Assembly (NCBI GenBank): GCA_944388175.1
Contig: CALXHR010000003.1
Span: forward strand, 62,001 to 126,000
DNA: 64,000 nt
Source of the DNA: an uncultured Gemmiger sp.
Lineage (GTDB): Bacteria; Bacillota; Clostridia; Oscillospirales; Ruminococcaceae
Direction: 5' to 3'
Shown here: positions 16,971 through 24,948 of the stretch, piece by piece
Numbering within the stretch: position 1 is the stretch's first letter
Layout: every line of letters begins with the position of its first letter
Notes under the pieces: generated by a model
What the model saw: the letters and a program-made list of their open reading frames with translations, nothing else
What the model was told of the DNA's origin: nothing
Databases searched by the model: none
Translations under genes and position numbers: made by a program

Positions 16971-17008
16971 GTTTGGTCAAAAACCTCCCTTTTCTTCCAC
17001 GACCGAAC

Positions 17009-17080
17009 GCCGGCGCGACAGGATGTCATGGTTTTCTGGGTCCCCAGAAAACCCAAAAGGGCATGCCCTTTTGCGCCGGC
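17009..17080 (-). ncRNA. structured leader element of the opp operon (three-way-junction fold)
   Basis: Within the oppA leader three nested inverted repeats fit together. The outer arms are GCCGGCGC (plus 17009-17016) and GCGCCGGC (17073-17080), eight perfect pairs. Inside are two further perfect repeats: GGTTTTCTGGG (17030-17040) with CCCAGAAAACC (17043-17053), and the 18-base palindrome AAAAGGGCATGCCCTTTT (17055-17072). As RNA this makes a compact three-way junction about 40-110 bases before the start codon. It matches no riboswitch class I know. It could also be a mobile or repeated palindrome, or a DNA operator. Confidence 0.55.
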
Positions 17081-17134
17081 TATCCACACGCGGTGTTCCC
17101 GCACCGCGCACAAACACATTCAGCCGATTGTTCA

Positions 17135-17163
17135 ATTATACAGGTTTGTCACACCGCTGTCAA
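17135..17163 (-). promoter_or_regulatory. strong sigma-A promoter of the opp operon
   Basis: On the minus strand a perfect TTGACA (plus 17158-17163) and a perfect TATAAT (plus 17135-17140) are 17 bases apart. Transcription would start near 17128, giving a leader of about 158 bases before oppA. The remainder of the 320-base gap, 17164-17290, shows no gene. Confidence 0.9.
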
Positions 17164-17290
17164 TGTTTGCACACATTTCCCGGGGTGTTTTTGGCAGTTT
17201 CCTCAAAGATACGCGCGATTTTTGGCGAAACCGCCCAGACCCCCTGCCGGGGCCTGTCGGCATTGCAAAGACAACTGTCCCCTGCCCTGC

Positions 17291-18994
17291 TCACGCGATG
17301 CCGGTCAGGTCGAAGCTGTCCAGCCAGCGGCTGGCGGCCTCGCAGACGCTGCGCAGGCAGTCCGGTTCGAAGGGGCTGACCATGCCGGCGTTTGCCAGCA
17401 GTTCGGTGAATACTTTGGTGCCGCCCTGGCGGGTGTAGGCCATGTAGTGCGCCCAGGCGTCTTTGGGGTCTTGCTGGATCATGGCCCAGAACTCCAGCGA
17501 GACAGTCTGCGCCAGGCAGTAGTCAATATAATAGAACGGGCTGGAGTAGATGTGGTGCTTTTGCTGCCAGCTCTCGCCGTTGCCATAGAACGGGATATCG
17601 CCGTCCAGCCGCAGCCAGGGCATGTAGGTGCCCAGCAGGTCTTTCCAGACGGCGTGGCGCTCGGCGGGGGTCAGGTCGGGTTTCTCGTACACGATGTGCT
17701 GGAAATGGTCCACCGCCGTGCCGTAGGGGATGAAGGTCAGCGCCGCGGCCAGGTGGCTGTAGCGGAACTTGGCCGCGTCCTTGCCAAAAAAGCCCTCGGC
17801 CCACGGCCAGGCAAAGAACTCCATACTCATCGAGTGGACTTCGCAGGCTTCCATGGTGGGCCAGGTGTACTGCATCGGCACGCGGTCGCGGTTGGTCCAG
17901 GCGGCAAAGGCGTGGCCGGCCTCGTGGGTGACGACCTCCACGTCGCCCTGGGTGCCGTTGAAGTTGGCAAAGATGAAGGGGACGTTGTAGTCGGGGAGGG
18001 AGGTGCAGTAGCCGCCGCTGGCCTTGCCGGGGGTGGAAAGCACGTCCAGCAGCTTGCCGTCCAGCATAGTGTTGAAGAACACGCTCGTCTCGGGCGAGAG
18101 TTCGTCGTAGAAGGTCTTGCCCATGGCCAAAATGGCGTCGGCGTCGCCCGCCGGGCGCGGGTTGCCGGAGCGGAACATCAGCGCCTCGTCGGCGTAGCTC
18201 ATCGGGTAGGGCACGCCCAGCCGCTCGGCCTGGGCGCGGCAGACGCGCTCGGCCACCGGCACCAGATACCGGACGACGGCGGCGCGGAACTGCTCGATAT
18301 CCGCCTTGGTGTAGCAGTTGCGCTGCATGCGGTAGTAGCCCAGCGTGGTGTAGCCCTCGTACCCCAGCTTTTTGCCCATGCCGTCGCGCAGGTGGACGAG
18401 TTTGTCGTAGATTTCGTCCATCTGGGGCTGGTTTTCTTTGAACCAGCGGCCTTCCGCCTTCCAGGCGGCCAGGCGGCGGGCGTCGTCGGCGTCGGTCTTG
18501 TAGGGGGTCAGCTGGCTCAAGGTGCAGACGCTGCCCTCAAAGGGGATCTGGGCGCTGGCCAGCAGTTTTTCGTACTCCTGCGTCAGGTCGTTCTCCTTTT
18601 GCAGGTCGGGCACGATCTCGGGCGCAAAGGTTTTGCGGGCCATCTCGGCATTTTGGAACATCAGATCGCCGTACTCGGCCGCAAAATCGGCGCGGAAGGG
18701 GCTTTCGAGCAGGACGGCGATGAAGGCGTCGCGGCAGACCTGCAGCTCGGGGTCGGCGGCGTTCCAGAATTTAGACTCGCCGTCGTAAAAGGCGTCGCGG
18801 GTGTCGATGCTGTGGCGGGTGCTGGCCAGCGTGGCCAGCGTCTGGATGTGGCGCTCGAGCGCGTCATTCTCCAAAAAGGCGGCGCGGGCGGCGGGGTAAT
18901 CGGCCGCGGCGCGCAGCCGGGCGGTGATGGCGTCGTAGTCGGCTTTCAGCGCCGCCAGGTCGGGGCGCTGGTAGGGCATTTCGGGGAAAGTCAT
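17291..18994 (-). CDS. pepF: M3 family oligoendopeptidase F
   Basis: Cytoplasmic zinc metallopeptidase of 567 residues that cuts imported oligopeptides. The HEAGH zinc motif is at 357-361 and the third ligand is Glu385 in the block EACEVHSMSMEFFAW; GESWQQKHHIYSSPFYYIDY near 490-510 is the substrate-binding region typical of M3 peptidases. The N-terminal helical half covers the cleft. It lies just upstream of the opp operon in the same direction, so uptake and hydrolysis genes are linked, but oppA has its own promoter between them. Confidence 0.95.
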   Translation of the reverse strand: MTFPEMPYQRPDLAALKADYDAITARLRAAADYPAARAAFLENDALERHIQTLATLASTRHSIDTRDAFYDGESKFWNAADPELQVCRDAFIAVLLESPFRADFAAEYGDLMFQNAEMARKTFAPEIVPDLQKENDLTQEYEKLLASAQIPFEGSVCTLSQLTPYKTDADDARRLAAWKAEGRWFKENQPQMDEIYDKLVHLRDGMGKKLGYEGYTTLGYYRMQRNCYTKADIEQFRAAVVRYLVPVAERVCRAQAERLGVPYPMSYADEALMFRSGNPRPAGDADAILAMGKTFYDELSPETSVFFNTMLDGKLLDVLSTPGKASGGYCTSLPDYNVPFIFANFNGTQGDVEVVTHEAGHAFAAWTNRDRVPMQYTWPTMEACEVHSMSMEFFAWPWAEGFFGKDAAKFRYSHLAAALTFIPYGTAVDHFQHIVYEKPDLTPAERHAVWKDLLGTYMPWLRLDGDIPFYGNGESWQQKHHIYSSPFYYIDYCLAQTVSLEFWAMIQQDPKDAWAHYMAYTRQGGTKVFTELLANAGMVSPFEPDCLRSVCEAASRWLDSFDLTGIA

Positions 18995-19037
18995 AGCAGA
19001 GGGGTCCTCCTTTTTTTTAGATGGGGCGCTGCGCCCC

Positions 19038-19691
19038 TTAGTCTTGCAAAAGCAGCGCGTGCAGATCGGTCACGGTGCCGGCCAGTGCCGCCGCGCCGGC
19101 GGCGGAGAGTTCTTCGGCCGTGCCGTAGCCGTACACCGCGCCGATGCAGGGCAGGCCGTTTTGGGCCGCGCCCCGCACGTCGTGTTCGCGGTCGCCGACC
19201 ATGACGGCCGGCCGCGCGCCGGCCGCCCCCAGCGTTTGCAGGGCGTAGGCGACGACGTCGCCTTTGTCGGTGCGGGTCTCGTCGATGGTGGCCCCGCAGA
19301 TGGCGGTGCAGTAAGCGTCCAGCGCAAAATGCGCCAGGATGCGCCGCGCAAACGGTTCCGGCTTGCTGGTGGCCACCGCCACCGTTTTGCCGGCGGCCTG
19401 CAGGGCGGCCAGCAGTTCGGGGATGCCGGGGTAGACGGCGTTTTCAAAGAGGCCGGTTTCGGGGTAATATTCGCGGAAGGCCGCGACGGCGCGGGCGGCG
19501 TCGGCTTCGCCCAGCCCCAAGATCGTGCGGAAACTCCACGGCAGCGGCGGGCCCAGGAAACCGCGCAGCTGGGCTTCGCCCGGCAAGGGCAGGCCCAGTT
19601 TGCGGCAGGCGTACCGCACCGAGTTGAGGATGCCGGGGGCCGAGTCGGTCAGCGTGCCGTCGAGGTCAAACAGGATGGTCTGGTACTGCAT
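19038..19691 (-). CDS. HAD family hydrolase, phosphoglycolate phosphatase-like
   Basis: A 217-residue HAD phosphatase. Motif I is ILFDLDGTLTDSAPGI (nucleophile Asp9), motif II VAVATSKPEPFARRIL (Ser/Thr near 108), motif III Lys in TRTDKGDVVAYAL and motif IV MVGDREHDVRGAAQNGLPCIGAVYGYG. The cap is the small helical type of Gph/PgmB-like enzymes. The substrate is not determined: phosphoglycolate, a sugar phosphate or 5-prime nucleotides are all possible. It follows the glycosyltransferase by 13 bases, so the two share a transcript. Confidence 0.88.
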   Translation of the reverse strand: MQYQTILFDLDGTLTDSAPGILNSVRYACRKLGLPLPGEAQLRGFLGPPLPWSFRTILGLGEADAARAVAAFREYYPETGLFENAVYPGIPELLAALQAAGKTVAVATSKPEPFARRILAHFALDAYCTAICGATIDETRTDKGDVVAYALQTLGAAGARPAVMVGDREHDVRGAAQNGLPCIGAVYGYGTAEELSAAGAAALAGTVTDLHALLLQD

Positions 19692-19704
19692 GGCGCGCCC
19701 CGCT

Positions 19705-20724
19705 TTAGTTGAACTTGAACAGTTTTTGCGCGATGCGGTACCCCGCGATGCTGAGCTTGCTGCCCAGCCAGCCCGGCAGGTTGCACCCCTGCGCCACCGA
19801 GCGGCGGCACCGGCGGTACAGGCGCTCGTCGTGGGCTTTGAGGTCGTCCCACAGCTGTTTGCGCTTTTGCAGGGCTTCGGCGCTGCCGTCCAGCGTCAAA
19901 AAGATGCTGGAGATCGCCATCATCATCGAGAAATAGTTGAGCATATACGCGCGCAGCTTTTTTTGCTGCGGCGGCAGCGCAAAGACGTCGACGGCGTTCA
20001 TCATCAGGCGGGTGACGCGCAGCTGCTGGTCGACGCGCTTAATCATGTTTTTCTCGTTGACGCTCTGGTCCTCGCGCCCGATGAAATAGCGGTAGAGGTC
20101 CTGGTTGAGGTAGTAGATGGTGTTGACGCAGGGCAGCGGCTGGTAGACGAAGATGTTATCGACATAGAACGTGTGCTTGGGCAGCACCATGCCGCTGGCG
20201 CGCAGCACCGCCGTGCGGTAGATGACGCTGTGCATCAGGATGTTTTTGTTGGGCGGGAAATGCCCGATCTCGTTCCAGTGGAAAACGCGGTCCTCGGGCA
20301 AAATACCCTTGTAGTTGACGATGTTGCGGGTGTTGTCGGCCACATGCTCATAGACATAGTTGGCCATGACCAGGTCCAGCGGCGTCTCGTCGTGGGCATG
20401 CTGGCGCAGCACGGCCATCACGTTGGCCAGCGCGTCGGCGTCCAGCCAGTCGTCGGAGTCTACCACTTTAAAATACAGGCCCGTGGCGTTGCGGATGCCC
20501 TGGTTGACGCCCTCGCCATGGCCGCCGTTCTCCTGGTGGATGACCCGCACGATGCCGGGGTACTTTTTGGCGTAGTCGTCGGCGATCTTGCCGGTGTTGT
20601 CGCTGGAGCCGTCGTCCACCAGGATGATCTCGGCTTCCTCGCCGGCGGGCAGCAGGGTTTCGATGCAGCGGTCCATGTAGGCGGCCGAGTTGTAGCACGG
20701 CACGGTAAAGGTGATCAGTTTCAT
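19705..20724 (-). CDS. family 2 glycosyltransferase
   Basis: A 339-residue GT-A fold glycosyltransferase. The N-terminal domain has ITFTVPCYNSAAYMDRCIETLL, the nucleotide-binding EIILVDDGSSDNTGKIADDYA, NGGHGEGVNQGIRNATGLYFK and the metal-binding VVDSDDWLDADAL (DxD-like, about 85-95). The C-terminal half is helical and may associate with the membrane. ATG 20724 follows GAGGAG; reading further upstream lacks a site. Sugar donor and acceptor are unknown; surface polysaccharide synthesis is likely. Confidence 0.88.
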   Translation of the reverse strand: MKLITFTVPCYNSAAYMDRCIETLLPAGEEAEIILVDDGSSDNTGKIADDYAKKYPGIVRVIHQENGGHGEGVNQGIRNATGLYFKVVDSDDWLDADALANVMAVLRQHAHDETPLDLVMANYVYEHVADNTRNIVNYKGILPEDRVFHWNEIGHFPPNKNILMHSVIYRTAVLRASGMVLPKHTFYVDNIFVYQPLPCVNTIYYLNQDLYRYFIGREDQSVNEKNMIKRVDQQLRVTRLMMNAVDVFALPPQQKKLRAYMLNYFSMMMAISSIFLTLDGSAEALQKRKQLWDDLKAHDERLYRRCRRSVAQGCNLPGWLGSKLSIAGYRIAQKLFKFN

Positions 20725-20906
20725 ACAGATGCTCCTCTTCCTGCGCAGCCTTGCCAAAAACAAAAGTACGCCCGGCGGCACGCCGCCCTTGCCCCTGCGG
20801 TTTTGCAGCGGTTTGCGCCGCTGCGCCCCCTGCAGGGCCGTTGTTTTCTTCGATGGTCTGCGCTTTTGGGCGGGCGGCGCACAGCGCCGCCCGCCAGCTT
20901 AGCACT

Positions 20907-20935
20907 AGCATACCCTGTTTTGCACAAAATTACAA
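20907..20935 (-). promoter_or_regulatory. promoter of the GT2-HAD transcript
   Basis: Minus-strand TTGTAA (plus 20930-20935) and TATGCT (plus 20907-20912) with a 17-base spacer, about 180 bases before the GT2 ATG. The intervening GC-rich leader (20725-20906) holds no gene but several GC-rich inverted repeats. Confidence 0.55.
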
Positions 20936-20967
20936 GAGCCAATCCTGCCCCCTGCCCGGCCGCACAC

Positions 20968-21007
20968 AAAAACGCCCCGCGCCTGCCGGTCTGGCAGGCG
21001 CAGGGCG
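20968..21007 (-). terminator. intrinsic terminator after the 45-residue ORF
   Basis: On the minus strand GCGCCTGCC (plus 20979-20987) pairs with GGCAGGCGC (20993-21001), extended by CGCCC/GGGCG, and is followed by T residues (plus A run 20968-20972). Confidence 0.85.
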
Positions 21008-21063
21008 CCACTTGCTGATGGGCCGAATGGTCTGTTGCGTTCTACGCCCGTTGGGGGCGCCGC

Positions 21064-21201
21064 TTAAAACAGATCGTCACGGTTAAAATTATGCAGGCCC
21101 GACGGGATCACGTCGTTGTAAACCTCCTCCGGCAGACCGTAAGGAGGGGCCGGCTCCAGAAAACCGTACATCCATTCCGCCAAGGTGTGCAGCTTCAACA
21201 T
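21064..21201 (-). CDS. very small protein (45 aa), own promoter and terminator
   Basis: Not recognised. The reading begins MLKLHTLAEWMYGFLEPAPP and ends NFNRDDLF. Three independent signals support it: AAAGGAGAT seven bases before the ATG, a promoter at 21234-21262 and a terminator at 20968-21007. The sequence is soluble, Pro/Leu/Tyr-rich, slightly acidic and without a membrane segment. It is transcribed alone. Regulatory or protein-binding roles are possible but unsupported. Confidence 0.7.
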   Translation of the reverse strand: MLKLHTLAEWMYGFLEPAPPYGLPEEVYNDVIPSGLHNFNRDDLF

Positions 21202-21233
21202 GCAACCCCATCTCCTTTCTGTTTTCTGTCTTT

Positions 21234-21262
21234 ATTATACGCAAGGAGTCCGACTTTTGCAA
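21234..21262 (-). promoter_or_regulatory. promoter of the 45-residue ORF
   Basis: Minus-strand TTGCAA (plus 21257-21262) and a perfect TATAAT (plus 21234-21239) with a 17-base spacer, in an AT-rich stretch about 30 bases before the ATG. Confidence 0.75.
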
Positions 21263-21350
21263 GCCGCATTTTGTACAAACTTACAAAAATTATTTGTATA
21301 TTTTCCACTGTTTCAGCATATTGTACATATTCGCGTTGCATCTGTATGCC

Positions 21351-21464
21351 TTACGCGGACAGTTCCGCCCACGCTTCCTGCACTGTATCGGCCGAGAACA
21401 AAAACTCCCCCGCCTCGGAATAGACTTCGAAATGGCCGCCGACATACCGGATCTGCTGCGTCAT
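21351..21464 (-). CDS. very small protein (37 aa)
   Basis: The reading is MTQQIRYVGGHFEVYSEAGE followed by FLFSADTVQEAWAELSA. It looks like one small beta-hairpin followed by a helix. Short proteins of this form occur in Clostridia as far as I recall, but I know no function. GAAAGG precedes the ATG, and a TATACT -10 lies in an inverted repeat just upstream. Its stop is 150 bases before the next small ORF. Confidence 0.65.
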   Translation of the reverse strand: MTQQIRYVGGHFEVYSEAGEFLFSADTVQEAWAELSA

Positions 21465-21488
21465 GGTGGTACCGCCTTTCTGTTGTGG

Positions 21489-21511
21489 TATGCCTTTAGT
21501 ATAGGGCATAC
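21489..21511. promoter_or_regulatory. inverted repeat flanking the -10 of the 37-residue ORF
   Basis: GTATGCC (21489-21495) and GGCATAC (21505-21511) flank the minus-strand TATACT (plus 21498-21503). No good -35 is seen. The layout suggests an operator or a short hairpin at the transcript start. Confidence 0.4.
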
Positions 21512-21534
21512 GCGGTACCATAATGCGGGCTTGT

Positions 21535-21939
21535 TCAGCCGGCCGCCGGCTTTGCAGTACAGGAAACCGGACTGCAGGTGGCCCGCCGGGCGGCGCGCAG
21601 CACAAACACAACCCAGCCGCACAGCAAAAACCAGTAAAAGGTGTAGCGCGGGCAGACGAGCCCGGCCAGGTTGCCCCACTCGGCGCTGTAGTCCCACACG
21701 GCGACGTGCAGCACCTCGCGGCAGAGCACGCCGACGGCCACCTCGACCCCGCTGACGCCCGCTGCGCCCGCACAGGCCGCCCCGGCCAGCGGCAGCGGGC
21801 GCTCGGCCAGCATCTGCAGCCCGCACAGGCAGACCCCGCCGGCCAGAAACATCGTCCAGTGGGTGGCGCCGCGCCAGGCCAGTTCCACCCCCAGGTAGCC
21901 GCTGCCGCCCAACACAAAAAGCGCGATACGTTCCAACAT
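21535..21939 (-). CDS. small polytopic membrane protein, CmpB/putative ABC-transporter type IV family
   Basis: A 134-residue protein with about four hydrophobic segments. The middle block GVEVAVGVLCREVLHVAVWDYSAEWGNLAGLVCPRYTFYWFLL resembles the family PF06541 (often annotated CmpB, putative ABC transporter type IV), whose mark is the WDYS...N..G pattern followed by a tryptophan. Function in that family is not well established. ATG 21939 follows GGAGGGGG. It has its own promoter and lies downstream of pncB in the same direction. Confidence 0.7.
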   Translation of the reverse strand: MLERIALFVLGGSGYLGVELAWRGATHWTMFLAGGVCLCGLQMLAERPLPLAGAACAGAAGVSGVEVAVGVLCREVLHVAVWDYSAEWGNLAGLVCPRYTFYWFLLCGWVVFVLRAARRATCSPVSCTAKPAAG

Positions 21940-21973
21940 AGCAAAAGCCCCCTCCGCACACAGCTGGTTTGTG

Positions 21974-22002
21974 CTAGTATGCGCGGAAGGGGCGGCTTGT
22001 AA
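21974..22002 (-). promoter_or_regulatory. promoter of the CmpB-like gene
   Basis: Minus-strand TTACAA (plus 21997-22002) and TACTAG (plus 21974-21979), 17 bases apart, in the 80-base gap after pncB. Confidence 0.5.
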
Positions 22003-22019
22003 CCGCTTTGTAACAAATT

Positions 22020-23465
22020 TTATTTGGACAGCTGTTTCAGCAGCGCGCTGCGGGTATCCCACAGTTTCTGGCTGAGGTCGACGTAGTAGCGGTGGGGGTT
22101 TTCAAAGCGCTTGACTTCGTCCCACAGCGTATTGACCTGCGCCTTACAGAACCTTTTGATATCGTCCAGGCTGGGGCTCTGGTAGACGCGGCGGCCGTCC
22201 CGGTAAATCTGCGTCGAAAGGCAGCGCGCCGTGCAGTGGACGTAGGTGCACTCTTTCCAGGTCTCGATGGGGTCGAACAGCGTGATGCCGTGCTGCGTCT
22301 CGACGGTCTCGTCGGCCATCGTGATGAGGTCAGCCATCGCCTTGCCGTCCTCGTCATAGATGCGCCAGACCTTTTTCAGGCAGGGGATCGTCATCTTCTC
22401 GGCCGATTCGGACAGTTTCATCTTGGGCGTGTAGCTGCCGTCCTGCTCTTTGACGGCAGCCAGCTTGTACACACCGCCGAACACCGGGTCGGATTTGGCG
22501 GTAATCATGTTTTCGCCGATGCCAAAGCTGTCCACCCGCGCGCCCTGCAAAATCAGATCGCGCACAATGTACTCGTCCAGGCTGTTGGACGCGCAGATCG
22601 GGCAGTCGGGGTAGCCGGCGGCGTCCAGCATCTTGCGCGCCTTTTTGGAGAGGTAGGCGATATCGCCGGAGTCGATGCGGATGCCTTTGGGGCGCTTGCC
22701 CATGGGTTTGAGGACCTCGTCAAACACCTTGATGGCGTCCGGCACGCCGTGGCGCAGCACGTTGTAGGTATCTACCAGCAGCACGCAGGCGTCGGGGTAG
22801 AGTTCGGCGTATTTTTTAAAGGCTTCGTACTCGCTGGGGAACATCTGCACCCAGCTGTGGGCCATGGTGCCGGACGCCGGGATGCCGAAGTCCCGCGCCG
22901 CCATCACGCAGGAGGTGGACCCGCACCCGCCGATGTAGGACGCCCGCGCGCCGAAGTAGGCGGCGTCGTACCCCTGGGCGCGGCGCGCGCCAAACTCCAT
23001 GACCGGGCGGCCGGCCGCCGCGCGCACGATGCGGTTGGCCTTGGTGGCGATGAGACACTGGTGGTTGAAGGTGACCAGCAGCAGCGTTTCGAGCAGCTGG
23101 CACTCGATGGCCGGGCCCTCGACGGTGACGATGGGTTCCTGCGGGAAGATGGGCATGCCTTCCTCAATGGCCCAGATATTGCAGTGCAGCCGGAAGTTGG
23201 CCAGGTAGGTAAGGAACCGCTCGTCAAAGACTTTGGTCGCGCGCAGGTAGTCGATATCCTCCTGCGTGAAGCGCAGGTTGTCGACGGCGTCGATGAACTG
23301 CTGCAGCCCCGCCATGATGGCGTAGCCGCCGCCGTCCGGCACGCGGCGGAAGAACATGTCAAAGACGGCGATCTTGTCGTCATACCCTTCGTCCAGGTAG
23401 CCGGCCGACATTGTCAGCTCGTAGAAGTCGGTCATCGTCGTCAGGTTGCGTTTTACATCCAGCAT
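22020..23465 (-). CDS. pncB: nicotinate phosphoribosyltransferase
   Basis: Joins nicotinate and PRPP to make nicotinate mononucleotide in the NAD salvage pathway. The 481-residue length is typical of the Firmicutes type. Marks: the opening LTTMTDFYELTMSAGYLDEG, the active-site block MEFGARRAQGYDAAYFGARASYIGG near 155-180, FGIPASGTMAHSW (catalytic His region) and the phosphate-binding RIDSGDIAYLSKKARKML and DSFGIGENM. It follows the D,D-carboxypeptidase gene by 32 bases and is probably co-transcribed with it. Confidence 0.95.
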   Translation of the reverse strand: MLDVKRNLTTMTDFYELTMSAGYLDEGYDDKIAVFDMFFRRVPDGGGYAIMAGLQQFIDAVDNLRFTQEDIDYLRATKVFDERFLTYLANFRLHCNIWAIEEGMPIFPQEPIVTVEGPAIECQLLETLLLVTFNHQCLIATKANRIVRAAAGRPVMEFGARRAQGYDAAYFGARASYIGGCGSTSCVMAARDFGIPASGTMAHSWVQMFPSEYEAFKKYAELYPDACVLLVDTYNVLRHGVPDAIKVFDEVLKPMGKRPKGIRIDSGDIAYLSKKARKMLDAAGYPDCPICASNSLDEYIVRDLILQGARVDSFGIGENMITAKSDPVFGGVYKLAAVKEQDGSYTPKMKLSESAEKMTIPCLKKVWRIYDEDGKAMADLITMADETVETQHGITLFDPIETWKECTYVHCTARCLSTQIYRDGRRVYQSPSLDDIKRFCKAQVNTLWDEVKRFENPHRYYVDLSQKLWDTRSALLKQLSK

Positions 23466-23497
23466 TGGTGGTCTCCCCTTCCCGCAGACGGTCTTGT

Positions 23498-24832
23498 TTA
23501 TTTGCTGTCCCCTTCCCGGCTCCAGGCGCCGAGGATGGACAGAACCCAGATAAAGGCGTACACCGCCACGACCGCCATCGTGAGCATGATGACGACCTTG
23601 AAATAGGTGCTGGAGAAAAATTCCCCGACCCGGGCGATGGTGTACAGCAGCTGGTTGCGCGAGACGTCGCTGCCGGCGATGAGCTCCACCGTGCCGATGG
23701 GCTCGCCCTCGATGCTCAGCGTCACGGTGCCCACGACGTCGCCCTGGCGGATGGGCGCGGTCAGGTGGTCGGGCAGCTGGAAGGTCTGCTCGGTCAGTTC
23801 GGCGCCGCCCTCGCGCAGTAGCAGCGTCATCATATCGTCGGCCGGGTAGAGCATGACGGTGTCGGTCTCGGTCGAGTAGACGATGCGGCTCTCGGTGATG
23901 GGCTGGGTGGTATCCAGCGCTGGGGCGATGGTGTAGGTGGCGAACACCCAGTCCATCAGGGTGCCGGTCTCCAGCAGGGCGGGGCGGCCGCCCTCCTCGT
24001 CGGTGGCGTTGGGCACGTTGAGCAGCACGCTGATGTAGCTCTCACCGTCCTGCGTGTGCCAGCCGGCAAAGTTCTGCCACTCGCCCAGGCTGCCGGTCTT
24101 GCCGCCGCGCGTGTAGGCGCGGTAGTAGCCGCTGCTGGAACTGACCATGCGGTCGGTGTTCTGGATGATGTAGGTGCCCGGCGTGGGGTAGTTGGCGTTG
24201 GTGCCCATATCGTAGGTGGGCGTGGCCATGACCTCGGCCACGATATCGTACGCGGTCAGCGCGCGCAGGATCAGGTAGGCGTCGCGGGCCGTCGTCACAT
24301 TGCCTTCGTCCAGGCCGCAGGGGTCGGTGAAGGTGGTGGCGGTGCAGCCGATGGCCGCGGCTTCCTCGTTCATGCGGGCGACAAAGTTATCGACGCTGCC
24401 GCCGCCCATATAGTCCGCCACGATGTAGGCGGCCTCATTGGCGCTGGGCAGCAGCATGGCGTACAGCAGGTTGCGCAGCGTCTGGGTGTCGCCGCGGCGG
24501 ATATCGGCCGTGGAAGCGTTGGTCGTCTGCTCCCAGATCAGGTCGTAGATATACCCGGGCGCGGTGAGCGAGATGGTGTCCAGCTGGTCCTGGTAGTTTT
24601 CCAGCAGCAGCAGGCAGGTCATCATCTTGGTCAGGCTGGCGGCCTGCAGTTGGGTCTCGCTGTTTTTCTCGTAGACGACGATGTTGGTGTCGAGGTTGAC
24701 GACGTAGGCGGCCGGGGCCGTCAGGGCCGGGGCGTCGGTGGAAAGGGCGCTGTTCTCCCCTTCCGCCGCCACCGGCACGGCCAGCACCAGCGTCAGCACC
24801 AACGTGCACAACAGGGCACAGAATTTTTTCAT
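23498..24832 (-). CDS. D-alanyl-D-alanine carboxypeptidase (penicillin-binding protein, S11 family)
   Basis: Secreted, membrane-anchored enzyme of 444 residues that trims the last D-Ala from peptidoglycan stems. A signal peptide of about 23 residues ends in VAA. The serine beta-lactamase-like domain has SLTK (Ser66-Lys69), SAN (130-132) and KTG (245-247). A beta-rich domain follows, then a C-terminal membrane helix (about 415-435) as in DacF/DacB-type proteins. The ATG at 24832 was chosen; the codon two triplets earlier is TTG. Which Bacillus paralogue it equals (dacA, dacB or dacF) cannot be decided. Confidence 0.93.
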   Translation of the reverse strand: MKKFCALLCTLVLTLVLAVPVAAEGENSALSTDAPALTAPAAYVVNLDTNIVVYEKNSETQLQAASLTKMMTCLLLLENYQDQLDTISLTAPGYIYDLIWEQTTNASTADIRRGDTQTLRNLLYAMLLPSANEAAYIVADYMGGGSVDNFVARMNEEAAAIGCTATTFTDPCGLDEGNVTTARDAYLILRALTAYDIVAEVMATPTYDMGTNANYPTPGTYIIQNTDRMVSSSSGYYRAYTRGGKTGSLGEWQNFAGWHTQDGESYISVLLNVPNATDEEGGRPALLETGTLMDWVFATYTIAPALDTTQPITESRIVYSTETDTVMLYPADDMMTLLLREGGAELTEQTFQLPDHLTAPIRQGDVVGTVTLSIEGEPIGTVELIAGSDVSRNQLLYTIARVGEFFSSTYFKVVIMLTMAVVAVYAFIWVLSILGAWSREGDSK

Positions 24833-24948
24833 AGGCAAAGGTTCCTTGGTTCGTCAGGCCCGGGCACGGCAGCCGCCGCGCGCCGGGGAACGGTGCGTAT
24901 TGTTCTTAGTATAGCAAACTTTTCCCGGAAATAAAAGGGAAAGCCGGG

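Noticed and set aside
17030-17072. Palindromes before oppA considered as a terminator of pepF
   Set aside because: They lie downstream of the opp promoter and are not followed by a T run on the minus strand.
14997-17438. A long open frame antisense to oppA and its leader
   Set aside because: Gly/Val/Ala/Asp-rich filler typical of a reverse-frame shadow; it runs across the opp promoter and leader.
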